Of a stretch of DNA of 64,000 bases, positions 17,996 to 26,617 are shown piece after piece; position 1 is the first letter of the stretch; the number at the start of each line of letters is the position of its first letter. Made by a program: the position numbers and the translations under genes. The notes under the pieces were generated by a model. It ran no database searches and was not told the origin of the DNA. It saw only the letters and a program-made list of their open reading frames with translations. This stretch comes from Saprospiraceae bacterium (GTDB lineage: Bacteria; Bacteroidota; Bacteroidia; Chitinophagales; Saprospiraceae): assembly GCA_016718205.1 (NCBI GenBank), contig JADKEB010000033.1, positions 620,001-684,000 of the forward strand, in the 5' to 3' direction.

Positions 17996-18922
17996 TTACA
18001 TTTCCTTTACAATAAAAAATCCATCCTGGCCCTGACTTTGGTACAAAGGCATCAATATGAGGCCGTCACAAGGAGCTGTCACTTTTTCTCCATCATATCT
18101 GGCGAGGATTTCTCCGGCGGTGATCTTTTGAAAATTTTTGTACCCGGGCTTCATCTGCCATTTTTTATTGTCTTGTATATGGTAACGATATATCACCCTG
18201 ACGATTTGTGGCAGATGATTTGAATACTGCTGTAAAACATAATCATGGCGGTTTTCTACATCATCACTATGTATGACTCCTATAGCTCGCATAAAGTTGA
18301 TAGTAGCTGCAATGCATCTGTTAACTGATAAAGGGTCATCATGATGCCCTCCTTCAAAGGCAATAGCAGTGGTTTTTATCTTTTTATTATGTGTGTTGAA
18401 ATAGTGTAGTGTAGTCCCGTTGATACCATCAAGCAATCCTGTGATTACAGGTGCATGGATGTGCTTAGCGATTTCGAGACTTTCTGCTTCATCAGTTGCA
18501 ATACAAAATATACCTCCATCAGATGATGTAGTATGTAAATCCAATAAAAAAAGTCTTGATGGTTTCAACCGATCTATCTCATCTCCGATGGTATCAAGAA
18601 TATCCCTGATTTCAAAATCTTCATCTCTCAGATCATTTTTATCTTTTTGCAGGAGTTGAGCAATATATTCAGGATACCAACAGCGGTTAATGTCTTTTTT
18701 GATATATCTTTTCTGTTGACTGAATGCAGATATATTACCGAGTATGCCGATAATCTCTCCTCTATAACTAAATCCCGGTCGAGTGATAGGTTCGACTTCC
18801 AGCATTTTGAATAGTAAGTCCAGTGCCTTAACACCTGCGGGCTCATTGCCGTGCATAGCTGCCGTAATAACAATAAGTGGTCCAGGCTTATCTCCGGTAT
18901 ATTTACCTATGATTCGTTGCAT
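17996..18922 (-). CDS. Succinylglutamate desuccinylase/aspartoacylase-family hydrolase
   Basis: 308 residues from the ATG at 18922. An upstream ATG at 18958 would overlap the previous gene by 14 bases, and the domain begins at MQRIIGKYTG. Zinc ligands of the M14-like fold are visible: H24 and E27 in AAMHGNEPAG, H130 in LLDLHTTSSDGG. The catalytic Glu is likely in IAFEGGHHDDP. The family removes acyl groups from N-acyl amino acids or deacylates related amides. It follows an M20 amidohydrolase on the same strand by 22 bases, so the pair probably forms an operon for using N-acylated amino acids or peptides (inference). Confidence 0.85.
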   Translation of the reverse strand: MQRIIGKYTGDKPGPLIVITAAMHGNEPAGVKALDLLFKMLEVEPITRPGFSYRGEIIGILGNISAFSQQKRYIKKDINRCWYPEYIAQLLQKDKNDLRDEDFEIRDILDTIGDEIDRLKPSRLFLLDLHTTSSDGGIFCIATDEAESLEIAKHIHAPVITGLLDGINGTTLHYFNTHNKKIKTTAIAFEGGHHDDPLSVNRCIAATINFMRAIGVIHSDDVENRHDYVLQQYSNHLPQIVRVIYRYHIQDNKKWQMKPGYKNFQKITAGEILARYDGEKVTAPCDGLILMPLYQSQGQDGFFIVKEM

Positions 18923-18944
18923 GAGGGCAGTCAGGTAAAAAAAA

Positions 18945-20261
18945 TTAGTTAGTGTCAATAACCAATTGGGCCAAAGCTCTCATACCAATTATAAAACCGC
19001 TTTCGTCTATATAAAAATCCGGTGTATGGTGTTGAGAAGCATCCAGCATGTCCACATTTTTGGGCTTGCCTCCGAGAAAAAAGAACAGACCCGGTACTTT
19101 TTGGGCAAAAAACGAAAAATCTTCAGCTCCGGTAGTAGCTTTTATTACACGGACATTGTCTTCTCCTGCTGCCTTTTCAAGTGAAGGCAACATCTTAGCT
19201 GTGAGTTGTGGGTTATTGAAGGTGACCGGGTAGCCTGTATGGATTTTGACTTCTGCAGTGGCTCCGGTGCTTTCAGCAATTTTTTCAGCCGTAAGCTTTA
19301 TCTTTTCGTGCACTATTTTTTGCATCTCTGTATCCAGAGTACGTATTGTACCAATCATCTCTACTTCTTCAGGTATGATATTATTTCTGACGCCACCTGA
19401 TATCTTACCAACAGTAATTACTGCAGCTTCATTTGTCAAGTCCAATTGTCGGCTTACAATGGTCTGGAGACCAAGGATAATTTGTGCCGCGGTGACTATG
19501 GGATCTACTCCTGACCATGGTCGCGAACCATGCACTTGTTTACCCTTGACCTTGATTGAAAACTGGTCTGCAGCGGCCATAGTGCCAAGAGGTTTATATG
19601 TGATTGTGCCTGCATCTGTTATACTTGAAATATGAAGGCCATACATGACCTGTATACCATATTTGTCGATCAATCCCTGCTTGATCATAAGTGCTGCGCC
19701 ACCTTCTTCTCCGAGAGGAGCACCTTCTTCAGCTGGCTGAAAAACAAATACTATTTTGCCTTTCAGATCATTTTTCATCGCATGGAGCATCTTAGCGACA
19801 CCCATAAGGATAGCCACGTGACTGTCATGCCCGCATGCATGCATGACGCCTACTTTCTGCCCCAGATATTCAGATTCTTCTTTTGATGCAAAAGGCAATT
19901 TGACGCGTTCGTATACAGGAAGACCGTCCATGTCTGCCCGAAGACCTATTACCGGTCCCGGCTTACCGGTATTCAGCACCGCCACAACACCTGTATGGGC
20001 CATACCTGTCTCGATCGACACATCAAGCCCTTTTAGATTTTCTGCAATATATGCCATCGTTTTAAACTCTCTGTTGGACAATTCAGGATATTGGTGCAGA
20101 TGTCTTCTCCATTTTATTACATCACTTTCATTGGCTTTTGCCAGCTCAGCAATCATATTTTCAAGTTTTTCCTGATTATTTACTACCTTTGGCATATTCT
20201 TTTTTTGGCCTAAAAGAAAAATACAAGGCAGCACAAAAATAATGATGAATAAAAATCTCAT
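18945..20261 (-). CDS. M20 family metallopeptidase/amidohydrolase, exported
   Basis: 438 residues with an N-terminal signal MRFLFIIIFVLPCIFLLG, so likely periplasmic. The hippurate hydrolase/IAA-amino-acid hydrolase pattern is clear: WRRHLHQYPE at 51-60, LRADMDGLPV around 108-117, HACGHDSH at 141-148 (metal ligands), PAEEG at 176-180 with the catalytic Glu, and GAEDFSFF near the C-terminus. These enzymes hydrolyse N-acyl amino acids. The start lies only 17 bases from a type A mobile element, which therefore makes up its upstream region. Downstream is the aspartoacylase-like gene. Confidence 0.92.
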   Translation of the reverse strand: MRFLFIIIFVLPCIFLLGQKKNMPKVVNNQEKLENMIAELAKANESDVIKWRRHLHQYPELSNREFKTMAYIAENLKGLDVSIETGMAHTGVVAVLNTGKPGPVIGLRADMDGLPVYERVKLPFASKEESEYLGQKVGVMHACGHDSHVAILMGVAKMLHAMKNDLKGKIVFVFQPAEEGAPLGEEGGAALMIKQGLIDKYGIQVMYGLHISSITDAGTITYKPLGTMAAADQFSIKVKGKQVHGSRPWSGVDPIVTAAQIILGLQTIVSRQLDLTNEAAVITVGKISGGVRNNIIPEEVEMIGTIRTLDTEMQKIVHEKIKLTAEKIAESTGATAEVKIHTGYPVTFNNPQLTAKMLPSLEKAAGEDNVRVIKATTGAEDFSFFAQKVPGLFFFLGGKPKNVDMLDASQHHTPDFYIDESGFIIGMRALAQLVIDTN

Positions 20262-20277
20262 GTATGAATAAATTTTT

Positions 20278-20673
20278 AGAGTATGTTTAAACTTTTATCA
20301 TTTGGTTCCAAGTGGCAAATTTAATTTTGGACAGCGTTATATTTTTCGCCGTACCGCGTCAAGCTACGCTTGAGCTTTCGGGATGTTTCTGTCCCGATCA
20401 AGACATTTTTTTTTAAAATAATCGTCTTGACCGACTATATTCAGTATTCGCTGCGAGCCGGACTGAATGGTGCAAAGCAAAATCGTGATACGAAATCACG
20501 ATTTAATGAAAGGAACCAAGCAAGCATTTGATTGGATGGGTGGCTTTCGCGGTTCCTTCATTATTGAGTAAAATATTTTACTCAATTCTCGTCATTAACG
20601 AGACCATTCAGTCATCTTGTTCAAAATTAAATTTCCTCACTTTTACTCAAACATAAAAATTTAAACATACTCT
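20278..20673. repeat. MITE-like element, type A copy 2 (long form)
   Basis: 396 bp with AGAGTATGTTTAAA / TTTAAACATACTCT ends. It has the type A body plus extra blocks: TTCGGGATGTTTCTGTCCCG with CAAGAC...GTCTTG, and AATCGTGATACGAAATCACG with GGAACCAAGCAAGC. The extra blocks are themselves hairpins. It occupies almost the whole gap between the divergent M20 gene and the DUF1460 gene, and so probably affects expression of both. Confidence 0.75.
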
Positions 20674-20715
20674 TGATTTTGATAAATTAATAACGCTCCA
20701 AAGGAAATAAATTTT

Positions 20716-21519
20716 ATGCACAAAAGTGATTTTCAGCCCATATTTTTATTATTTACTTTTTTGATCTTTGGATATTTCAATCTACACTGCCAGTCTGTCA
20801 ACCCAACAAGCGATAAAAAAATTCATCAATACATTATTGAAAACGGTATGTCTCTCATCGGAAAGCCTTATAAAGCCGGTACCCTTGAAAGTGAAGGTAC
20901 TGAAAGATTAACCTATTTTGATGATGCATTTGATTGTGTGACTTTTGTAGAATACGTACTTGCCAAGTCAAAAATTCAGGCCATGGACAATCAATCTAAT
21001 TTTGAATCCAACTTAACAAATTTAAGGTATCGGGATGGTGTGATAAATGGATATGGTTCAAGGTTACATTATTTTACAGAATGGATATTGCAAAATTGCA
21101 CACAGAATCATTTAGAGGATCTAACTAAGTCAATCGGTGGAATCCCATATATAAAAACTATAAACTTCATTTCAAAAAATAAAAGCAAATACCCAAAACT
21201 TCGGGATGATGATGCGGTGCAAAATATTAAAACATCAGAAAGAAGACTAAAAAATCACAAGTGGTTCTACATTCCCAAAAAATCCTTGTCAAAAGTGCAG
21301 CATCGGATACAAGATGGAGATATTATCGCTTTTACGACTCCTATCAGTGGCTTGGATATAGTCCATACTGGATTTGCAAAGTGGGTAAACGGAAAATTAT
21401 GCCTGCTGCACGCATCGGAAACCGAGAAAAAAGTGGTACTGACATCTCTGAGTCTGGAAGAATATATCATGCCAAATAAGAACCAATCCGGTATCATAGT
21501 TGTCAGGTGTCTTAAATGA
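20716..21519 (+). CDS. DUF1460 (NlpC/P60-like) exported protein
   Basis: 267 residues. N-terminal signal FLLFTFLIFGYFNLHCQS; the Cys could be a lipobox. KIHQYIIENGMSLIGKPYKA and DDAFDCVTFVEYVLAKS (Cys74) match the DUF1460 family, which has an NlpC/P60-like cysteine peptidase fold and is linked to cell-wall amidase activity. A His partner is likely in IVHTGFAKW, and HASETEKKVV follows. It probably trims peptidoglycan peptides in the periplasm. Length is normal. Its upstream DNA is the type A element ending at 20673. Confidence 0.85.
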   Translation: MHKSDFQPIFLLFTFLIFGYFNLHCQSVNPTSDKKIHQYIIENGMSLIGKPYKAGTLESEGTERLTYFDDAFDCVTFVEYVLAKSKIQAMDNQSNFESNLTNLRYRDGVINGYGSRLHYFTEWILQNCTQNHLEDLTKSIGGIPYIKTINFISKNKSKYPKLRDDDAVQNIKTSERRLKNHKWFYIPKKSLSKVQHRIQDGDIIAFTTPISGLDIVHTGFAKWVNGKLCLLHASETEKKVVLTSLSLEEYIMPNKNQSGIIVVRCLK

Positions 21520-21616
21520 GGATACACCAAACTTGGCTACAGACACAAAATAATTACAATAAAATTAACTAAATTAATAGAACCGGTGCATTCGTTTTAT
21601 CGTTGTAAAGGAAAAA

Positions 21617-22336
21617 TTGAATATCGTGAATAAGATATTATTGATCCTTGCTATCGTCTTGAGTATGAATGCCCATGTGGATGCTCAGTTTAAAGACCTG
21701 ATGAAAAAGGCTAAAACCGCAGCAGGTATTGCCACTGGTGATGAAAATGAGATGAGTTCCGCTATGAAAGAAGCACTACAGTTGGGTATAGATGCTGCAG
21801 TGGTCCAACTTTCAGCTGACAAAGGATATCTTGAAAGTCCTTACAAAATTCTCATACCGGAAGATGCTCAAAAAGTCATCAACAAAGTTAAGTTGGTTCC
21901 CGGTTTTCAGGATGTGGAATCAAAGCTGATCCAACAGATGAACAAAGCTGCAGAAATTGCTGCAAAAAAAGCAACTCCTATCTTTGTTGATGCCATCACT
22001 AAAATGACTGTAAAAGATGCAGCATCTATAATAAAAGGACCTGAAAATGCAGCTACAAACTATTTAGCAACCACTTCCAGACTACAGCTTTATGATGCAT
22101 TTATGCCTGTGATACAAACCAGTCTCGATGAAGTAAACGCCCGTACATATTGGAAAAGTGTCGTAGATGCTTACAATAAAATACCTTTTGTCAAAAAAAT
22201 GAATCCAGCACTTGACGAATATGTGAACAATAAAGGACTAGATGGCTTGTTTTCTTTGATTGCTGTGAAAGAAAAAGGTATCAGGACGGACGTCAATCAG
22301 AGAACCAGCGATCTCCTGAAAAAGGTTTTTTCCTGA
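21617..22336 (+). CDS. DUF4197 domain-containing exported protein
   Basis: 239 residues. The frame opens with TTG at 21617 or GTG at 21626; both lead into the signal peptide KILLILAIVLSMNAHVDAQ. The pattern GLGxAVxxLSxxxGFxxNxxxxIPLP of DUF4197 appears here as LGIDAAVVQLSADKGYLESP then YKILIPEDAQKVIN, followed by EIAAKKATPIFVDAITKMTV and DGLFSLIAVKEKGIR. The family is all-alpha and periplasmic with unknown function. A strong hairpin at 22360-22407 follows the stop codon. Confidence 0.88.
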   Translation: MNIVNKILLILAIVLSMNAHVDAQFKDLMKKAKTAAGIATGDENEMSSAMKEALQLGIDAAVVQLSADKGYLESPYKILIPEDAQKVINKVKLVPGFQDVESKLIQQMNKAAEIAAKKATPIFVDAITKMTVKDAASIIKGPENAATNYLATTSRLQLYDAFMPVIQTSLDEVNARTYWKSVVDAYNKIPFVKKMNPALDEYVNNKGLDGLFSLIAVKEKGIRTDVNQRTSDLLKKVFS

Positions 22337-22359
22337 ATTCAAGCAGCAAATGCAACTTT

Positions 22360-22407
22360 ACTTATACCGGCGATAATTTTTTTAAGAAAATTATCGTCGG
22401 TATAAGT
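22360..22407. terminator. Long hairpin after the DUF4197 gene
   Basis: ACTTATACCGGCGATAATTT and AAATTATCGTCGGTATAAGT form an almost perfect 21-bp stem with one mismatch and a loop of about 6 bases, rich in T. It starts 23 bases after the DUF4197 stop and fits a transcription terminator. It touches the left end of the type B element that follows. Confidence 0.6.
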
Positions 22408-22854
22408 AAAAGTATATTAATTTTTTTTAGCTGTAAATCAAAAGATTATGGTTCTGGCGATACAATAATCAACGCATATAGCCTGCCTGAAAACTATATT
22501 ATAGGTGGGCAGCTGAACAAAATAAGAGTATGTTTAAATTTTTATGTTTGAGCGAAAGCGAAGAAATTTAATTTTGGACAAGATGACTGAATGGTCTCGT
22601 CTGTGACGAGAATTGAGTAAAATACTTTACTCAATAAAGAAGGAACTGCGAGCAGCTGCTCGCAGCGAATACTGAATATAGCCGGAAGCTCAAGCGTAGC
22701 TTGACGCGGTACGGCGAAAAATATAACGCTGGATAAAATTAAATTTGCCGCTTGGAGCCAAATGATAAAAGTTTAAACATACTCCAAGGCGATTATTTTG
22801 AAGTCAGGTTCATAATACATTGATTTTAAAGCATTAAAAATTTAAACATTCTCT
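22408..22854. repeat. MITE-like element, type B copy 3, interrupted by type A
   Basis: The left part (22408-22524) carries GCTGTAAATCAAAAGATTAT and GGTTCTGGCGATACAATAAT; the right part (22785-22854) carries AAGGCGATTATTTTGAAGTC and ends TTTAAACATTCTCT. Joined, they match the type B element at 3396-3551. A full type A element separates them. So type A inserted into a resident type B copy. Confidence 0.7.
22525..22784. repeat. MITE-like element, type A copy 3 (nested, inverted)
   Basis: 260 bp, AGAGTATGTTTAAA at the left and TTTAAACATACTC at the right. The body is the reverse complement of the copy at 60317-60577, including GAGCAGCTGCTCGCAG and CAAGCGTAGCTTGACGCGGT. It lies inside a type B element. 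No clear target-site duplication was identified by eye. Confidence 0.8.
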
Positions 22855-23160
22855 AATCTCCTTATCATCAAATCGTAAAGGCTGCAAAAATTAATCTTAC
22901 ATCTTGGAGTAAAAAAAAGTATCAGAATTTTGGGTAAAAAATTTGTGAAGAACATCGCCCAAGCTGTTCATTATGCTTAATATTGCGCTTATTTGGTTTC
23001 GACCGGAAGTAAATGCATTTTGTGATCTCATTACATAAAAGTTTTGATCTCAGATTATAATTTTAAGTTACACATTCGTTTTTGTATATGTGTTTTTTAA
23101 CCTTATATTCTTATTCTTACTTTTTTTATTGAACCATAGAGAAATGTCTAAAATAGTCTT
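22855..23160. other. Gene-free stretch upstream of xylB
   Basis: About 306 bases, AT-rich, leading to the xylulokinase start at 23161. I see no gene, no clear TAnnTTTG box and no obvious operator, though the promoter of the xylose genes should be here. Confidence 0.4.
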
Positions 23161-24645
23161 ATGTTTTCAATCGGCTATGATATAGGAAGTTCATCAGTGA
23201 AAGCTTCTATTGTTAAAATAGATTCAGGCAATGTCGTAGCCATCGGCAAATATCCTGAATCTGAAATGCACATGGAGGCAAAAAATCCGGGATGGGCAGA
23301 ACAGGATCCCGAAATGTGGTGGGAATGTATTTGTATTTTGACCAAAACATTGCTAACAAAAAATAATATTGATCCCCAACAAATATTGTCCATAGGTATA
23401 GGATATCAGATGCATGGCTTAGTCCTGGTAGATAAAAATCATCAAGTCGTACGTCCTTCTATCATTTGGTGTGACAGTCGTTCAGCTCAGATCGGAGAGC
23501 AAGCTCTGCGAGATTTGGGTAGCGATTATTGTCTTGGTCATTTGCTCAATTCACCAGGTAATTTTACTGCTTCCAAACTCAAATGGGTGAAAGATAACGA
23601 ACCGGAAATCTTTGACAAAATACATAAATGGATGCTTCCGGGAGATTTTGTATCCATGAAGTTTACCAACGAAATCAATAGTACAGTTTCAGGATATTCT
23701 GAAGGAATGTTTTGGGATTTTAAAAATAATAGTCCTGCAAACAAGCTATTGGTATATTATGGAATTCCGAAAGCAATAATGCCCGAGTTGGTAGATACAT
23801 TTTCTATTCATGGAAGGGTGACAACTACTGCAGCAAAGAAAAGTGGATTGGTTGCAGGTACACCTATCACTTATCGAGCAGGAGATCAACCCAATAATGC
23901 AATGGCTTTGAAAGTGTTGCATCCTGGTGATGTTGGAGCCACCGGCGGGACTTCTGGTGTGGTATATGCTGTGACAGACAAATTGGATCATGATGTTCAA
24001 TCTCGGGTCAATGGTTTTGCGCATATCAACCATACTGCAGACCATAACAGAATTGGCCAATTATTGTGTATCAATGGTTGCGGCATATTATACGCGTGGA
24101 TGCGAAAACAAGTAGCAGCTTTAGGTCAGACTTACCAAACCATAGAAGAGCAAATAAAAAGTATTCCTGTTGGGTCTGAGGGATTGATCATTTTACCTTT
24201 TGGTAATGGAAGTGAGCGTATACTAAATGATAAAATGATGGGTGCTCGGATCGATAATTTACAGTTTAATAGGCATACCCAAGCACACCTTTTCAGAGCT
24301 GCTTTAGAAGGGATTGTATTTTCCTTTGCCTACGGGATGGAAATTTTAAAATCAATAAGTATCACGCCAGCTACCATTAAAGTTGGCAATGATAATCTGT
24401 TTTTATCTGATACATTTAGCACTTCTATGGCCAATCTACTCCAATGCAATATAGAAATGTATGACACAACAGGGGCAGTAGGCGCTGCCAAAGCAAGTAC
24501 AGTAGCTCTCGGAAAGTATAATACTATCGATGAAGCCATTGACGATATGAAGCCAATAAAAATAACAGAATACAGATCAGCCAATAGTCAATATCTTGAT
24601 GCTTATGGCCAATGGTCAGAACAGTTAAATAATTTAGTTAAATAA
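23161..24645 (+). CDS. xylB: Xylulokinase
   Basis: 494 residues, FGGY carbohydrate kinase. The N-terminal phosphate-binding motif IGYDIGSSSVKASIV is at 3-17. AEQDPEMWWECI, GIGYQMHGLVLVD (the methionine-histidine pair of xylulokinases) and SIIWCDSRS are present, as is the catalytic Asp in YRAGDQPNNAMA near 240. The C-terminal ATPase part has VGNDNLFLSDTFSTSMANLL. It phosphorylates D-xylulose to xylulose 5-phosphate for the pentose phosphate pathway. Xylose isomerase follows 19 bases downstream, so this is a compact xylBA operon. No transporter or regulator is adjacent. Confidence 0.95.
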   Translation: MFSIGYDIGSSSVKASIVKIDSGNVVAIGKYPESEMHMEAKNPGWAEQDPEMWWECICILTKTLLTKNNIDPQQILSIGIGYQMHGLVLVDKNHQVVRPSIIWCDSRSAQIGEQALRDLGSDYCLGHLLNSPGNFTASKLKWVKDNEPEIFDKIHKWMLPGDFVSMKFTNEINSTVSGYSEGMFWDFKNNSPANKLLVYYGIPKAIMPELVDTFSIHGRVTTTAAKKSGLVAGTPITYRAGDQPNNAMALKVLHPGDVGATGGTSGVVYAVTDKLDHDVQSRVNGFAHINHTADHNRIGQLLCINGCGILYAWMRKQVAALGQTYQTIEEQIKSIPVGSEGLIILPFGNGSERILNDKMMGARIDNLQFNRHTQAHLFRAALEGIVFSFAYGMEILKSISITPATIKVGNDNLFLSDTFSTSMANLLQCNIEMYDTTGAVGAAKASTVALGKYNTIDEAIDDMKPIKITEYRSANSQYLDAYGQWSEQLNNLVK

Positions 24646-24664
24646 CAAAAAACACAATTATATC

Positions 24665-25975
24665 GTGAACACTTACTTTAACAACATCGAAAAAATAAAA
24701 TTTGAAGGACGGGAATCTAAAAACCCATTGGCTTTCAGATGGTATGATGAAAATCAAATGGTCAATGGCAAAAGCCTGAAAGATCACTTTAGATTTGCGG
24801 TAGCTTATTGGCATAGCCTATGTGGAGGCGGTAGCGATCCTTTCGGAAGTCCTACAAGACCCATGCCATGGTTATCTTCACATGACCCAATACAACAAGC
24901 CAAGGCTAAGATGGATGCTGCATTTGAATTCATTTCAAAGTTGGGTGTTCCGTATTATTGTTTTCATGATATAGACTTAATAGATGAAGGTGATTCTGTA
25001 GCTGAATACGAAAAAAGGATGCAGATCATCACGGATTATGCCCTTGAAAAACAAAAAGAAACGGGTATTCAATTACTTTGGGGCACAGCCAATCTGTTTT
25101 CTCACCCGAGATATATGAATGGTGCATCGACCAATCCGGATTTTAATGTAGTGGCTAGAGCAAGTGTACAAATCAAAAATGCCATAGATGCTACTATCAA
25201 ATTGGGTGGGCAGAATTATGTATTCTGGGGCGGACGTGAAGGATATATCTCGTTGATTAATACAGATGTTAAAAAGGAATTGGATCACCTGGCAAGATTC
25301 TTGACCATTTCCAGAGATTATGGTCGTAAAAATGGTTTTACAGGTAAATTCTTGATTGAACCCAAACCCATGGAACCATCCAAGCATCAGTACGATTTTG
25401 ATGCCGCAACTGTCATCGGTTTTTTGAGAGAATATGATTTGATGGATGATTTTGCTTTAAATCTTGAAGTCAATCACGCAACTTTAGCAGGACATACTAT
25501 GGAACACGAAATGACCATCGCAGCCAATGCAGGTATGCTCGGAAGTATGGATGCCAACAGAGGTGACTATCAGAATGGTTGGGATACCGATCAATTCCCA
25601 ATAGATATTTATGAGTTGACCCAAATGATGTTGGTATTTTTGGAAAGTGGTGGATTTCAAACCGGAGGAATCAATTTTGATGCAAAAATCAGAAGAAACT
25701 CCACTGATCTTGAAGATTTATTTATAGCACACATCAGTGGTATGGATGCTTTTGCTAGAGCCCTGATCATCGCCAATAATATTATCAAAGACTCACCTTA
25801 CATTCAGATGAAAAAGGACAGGTACAGTAGTTTTGATATTGGAAACGGCGCTTTATTTTCTAATGGTCAATTGACCCTCGAAGACTTGGCAAAGATAGGC
25901 ACAGCCAATCGTGAACCAAATCAAATAAGCGGAAAACAAGAGCGCTACGAGCAATTGATTAATATGTATATTTGA
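24665..25975 (+). CDS. xylA: Xylose isomerase
   Basis: 436 residues from a GTG at 24665, the standard class II length. Signatures: the catalytic His in YYCFHDIDLI near residue 101, VFWGGREGY near 188, FLIEPKPMEPSKHQYDFD with the metal ligands Glu and Lys, LEVNHATLAGHTMEHE, and GSMDANRGDYQNGWDTDQFP with the metal-binding Asp residues. It converts D-xylose to D-xylulose, and the neighbouring xylB takes the product. The short 19-base gap indicates co-transcription. Confidence 0.96.
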   Translation: MNTYFNNIEKIKFEGRESKNPLAFRWYDENQMVNGKSLKDHFRFAVAYWHSLCGGGSDPFGSPTRPMPWLSSHDPIQQAKAKMDAAFEFISKLGVPYYCFHDIDLIDEGDSVAEYEKRMQIITDYALEKQKETGIQLLWGTANLFSHPRYMNGASTNPDFNVVARASVQIKNAIDATIKLGGQNYVFWGGREGYISLINTDVKKELDHLARFLTISRDYGRKNGFTGKFLIEPKPMEPSKHQYDFDAATVIGFLREYDLMDDFALNLEVNHATLAGHTMEHEMTIAANAGMLGSMDANRGDYQNGWDTDQFPIDIYELTQMMLVFLESGGFQTGGINFDAKIRRNSTDLEDLFIAHISGMDAFARALIIANNIIKDSPYIQMKKDRYSSFDIGNGALFSNGQLTLEDLAKIGTANREPNQISGKQERYEQLINMYI

Positions 25976-26191
25976 GTAAAAATTAGATTATTGACTTTAC
26001 ATTGATAGAAAGGGGTTTTACTCCTTTTCTTTGGAAAGATTTTATAATGTCATTTTTCGCTCCCTGAAAGTTACATTTATGACTTGAATCCATGATTGTT
26101 AAATAAAACTTAATTTTTTACGCCTTTGTTTAGGAAAAAGAATCTTGATTTTTCATACTTTTACAGCCAGTAAACCAACCTTAGTCTTCGA

Positions 26192-26596
26192 TTGAAACCT
26201 GTATTTGGATTATTTGCCGGATTGAGCACAGCAGCATTGATCATAGTGATGGCTCAAATGATCAATGAAGGTCTGTACCCACAACCCATGGATCTGGATA
26301 TCAATAATCATGAAGCGCTGTCTATATGGATGAATACCCTTCCAACCAAAATTTACATCATCATAGCGATAAGTCACGGACTTTCTGCTTTTGCAGCCGG
26401 GCTTATCAGCAGCTTAGTCTCAGGTTTTGGTAGATTGACGTTTGGGCTGATTGCTTTCTGTGGTATTTTTATACCGGTAATGATATATCTGTTTACATAC
26501 CATTTTCCGGTTTGGTTTGTCATTACAGATACCGTAATCACTGCTATCCTTGGTTTTGTTGGCGCCATCACCGGTAGTGCCAGATATGTAAGTTAG
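26192..26596 (+). CDS. Small hypothetical membrane protein
   Basis: 134 residues from a TTG start. Four membrane helices can be drawn: VFGLFAGLSTAALIIVMAQM, IYIIIAISHGLSAFAAGLIS, LTFGLIAFCGIFIPVMIYLF and WFVITDTVITAILGFVGAIT. The loop after helix 1 (NEGLYPQPMDLDINNHEAL) faces one side. It resembles small uncharacterised inner-membrane proteins of Bacteroidota. It is convergent with the outer-membrane protein gene at 26618, with only 21 bases between stops. No function can be named. Confidence 0.7.
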   Translation: MKPVFGLFAGLSTAALIIVMAQMINEGLYPQPMDLDINNHEALSIWMNTLPTKIYIIIAISHGLSAFAAGLISSLVSGFGRLTFGLIAFCGIFIPVMIYLFTYHFPVWFVITDTVITAILGFVGAITGSARYVS

Positions 26597-26617
26597 AGTA
26601 TCTTTTATGTACTCCTA

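Noticed and set aside
19243..20175. Several plus-strand frames inside the M20 gene region
   Set aside because: They are antisense shadows of a clearly conserved M20 peptidase.
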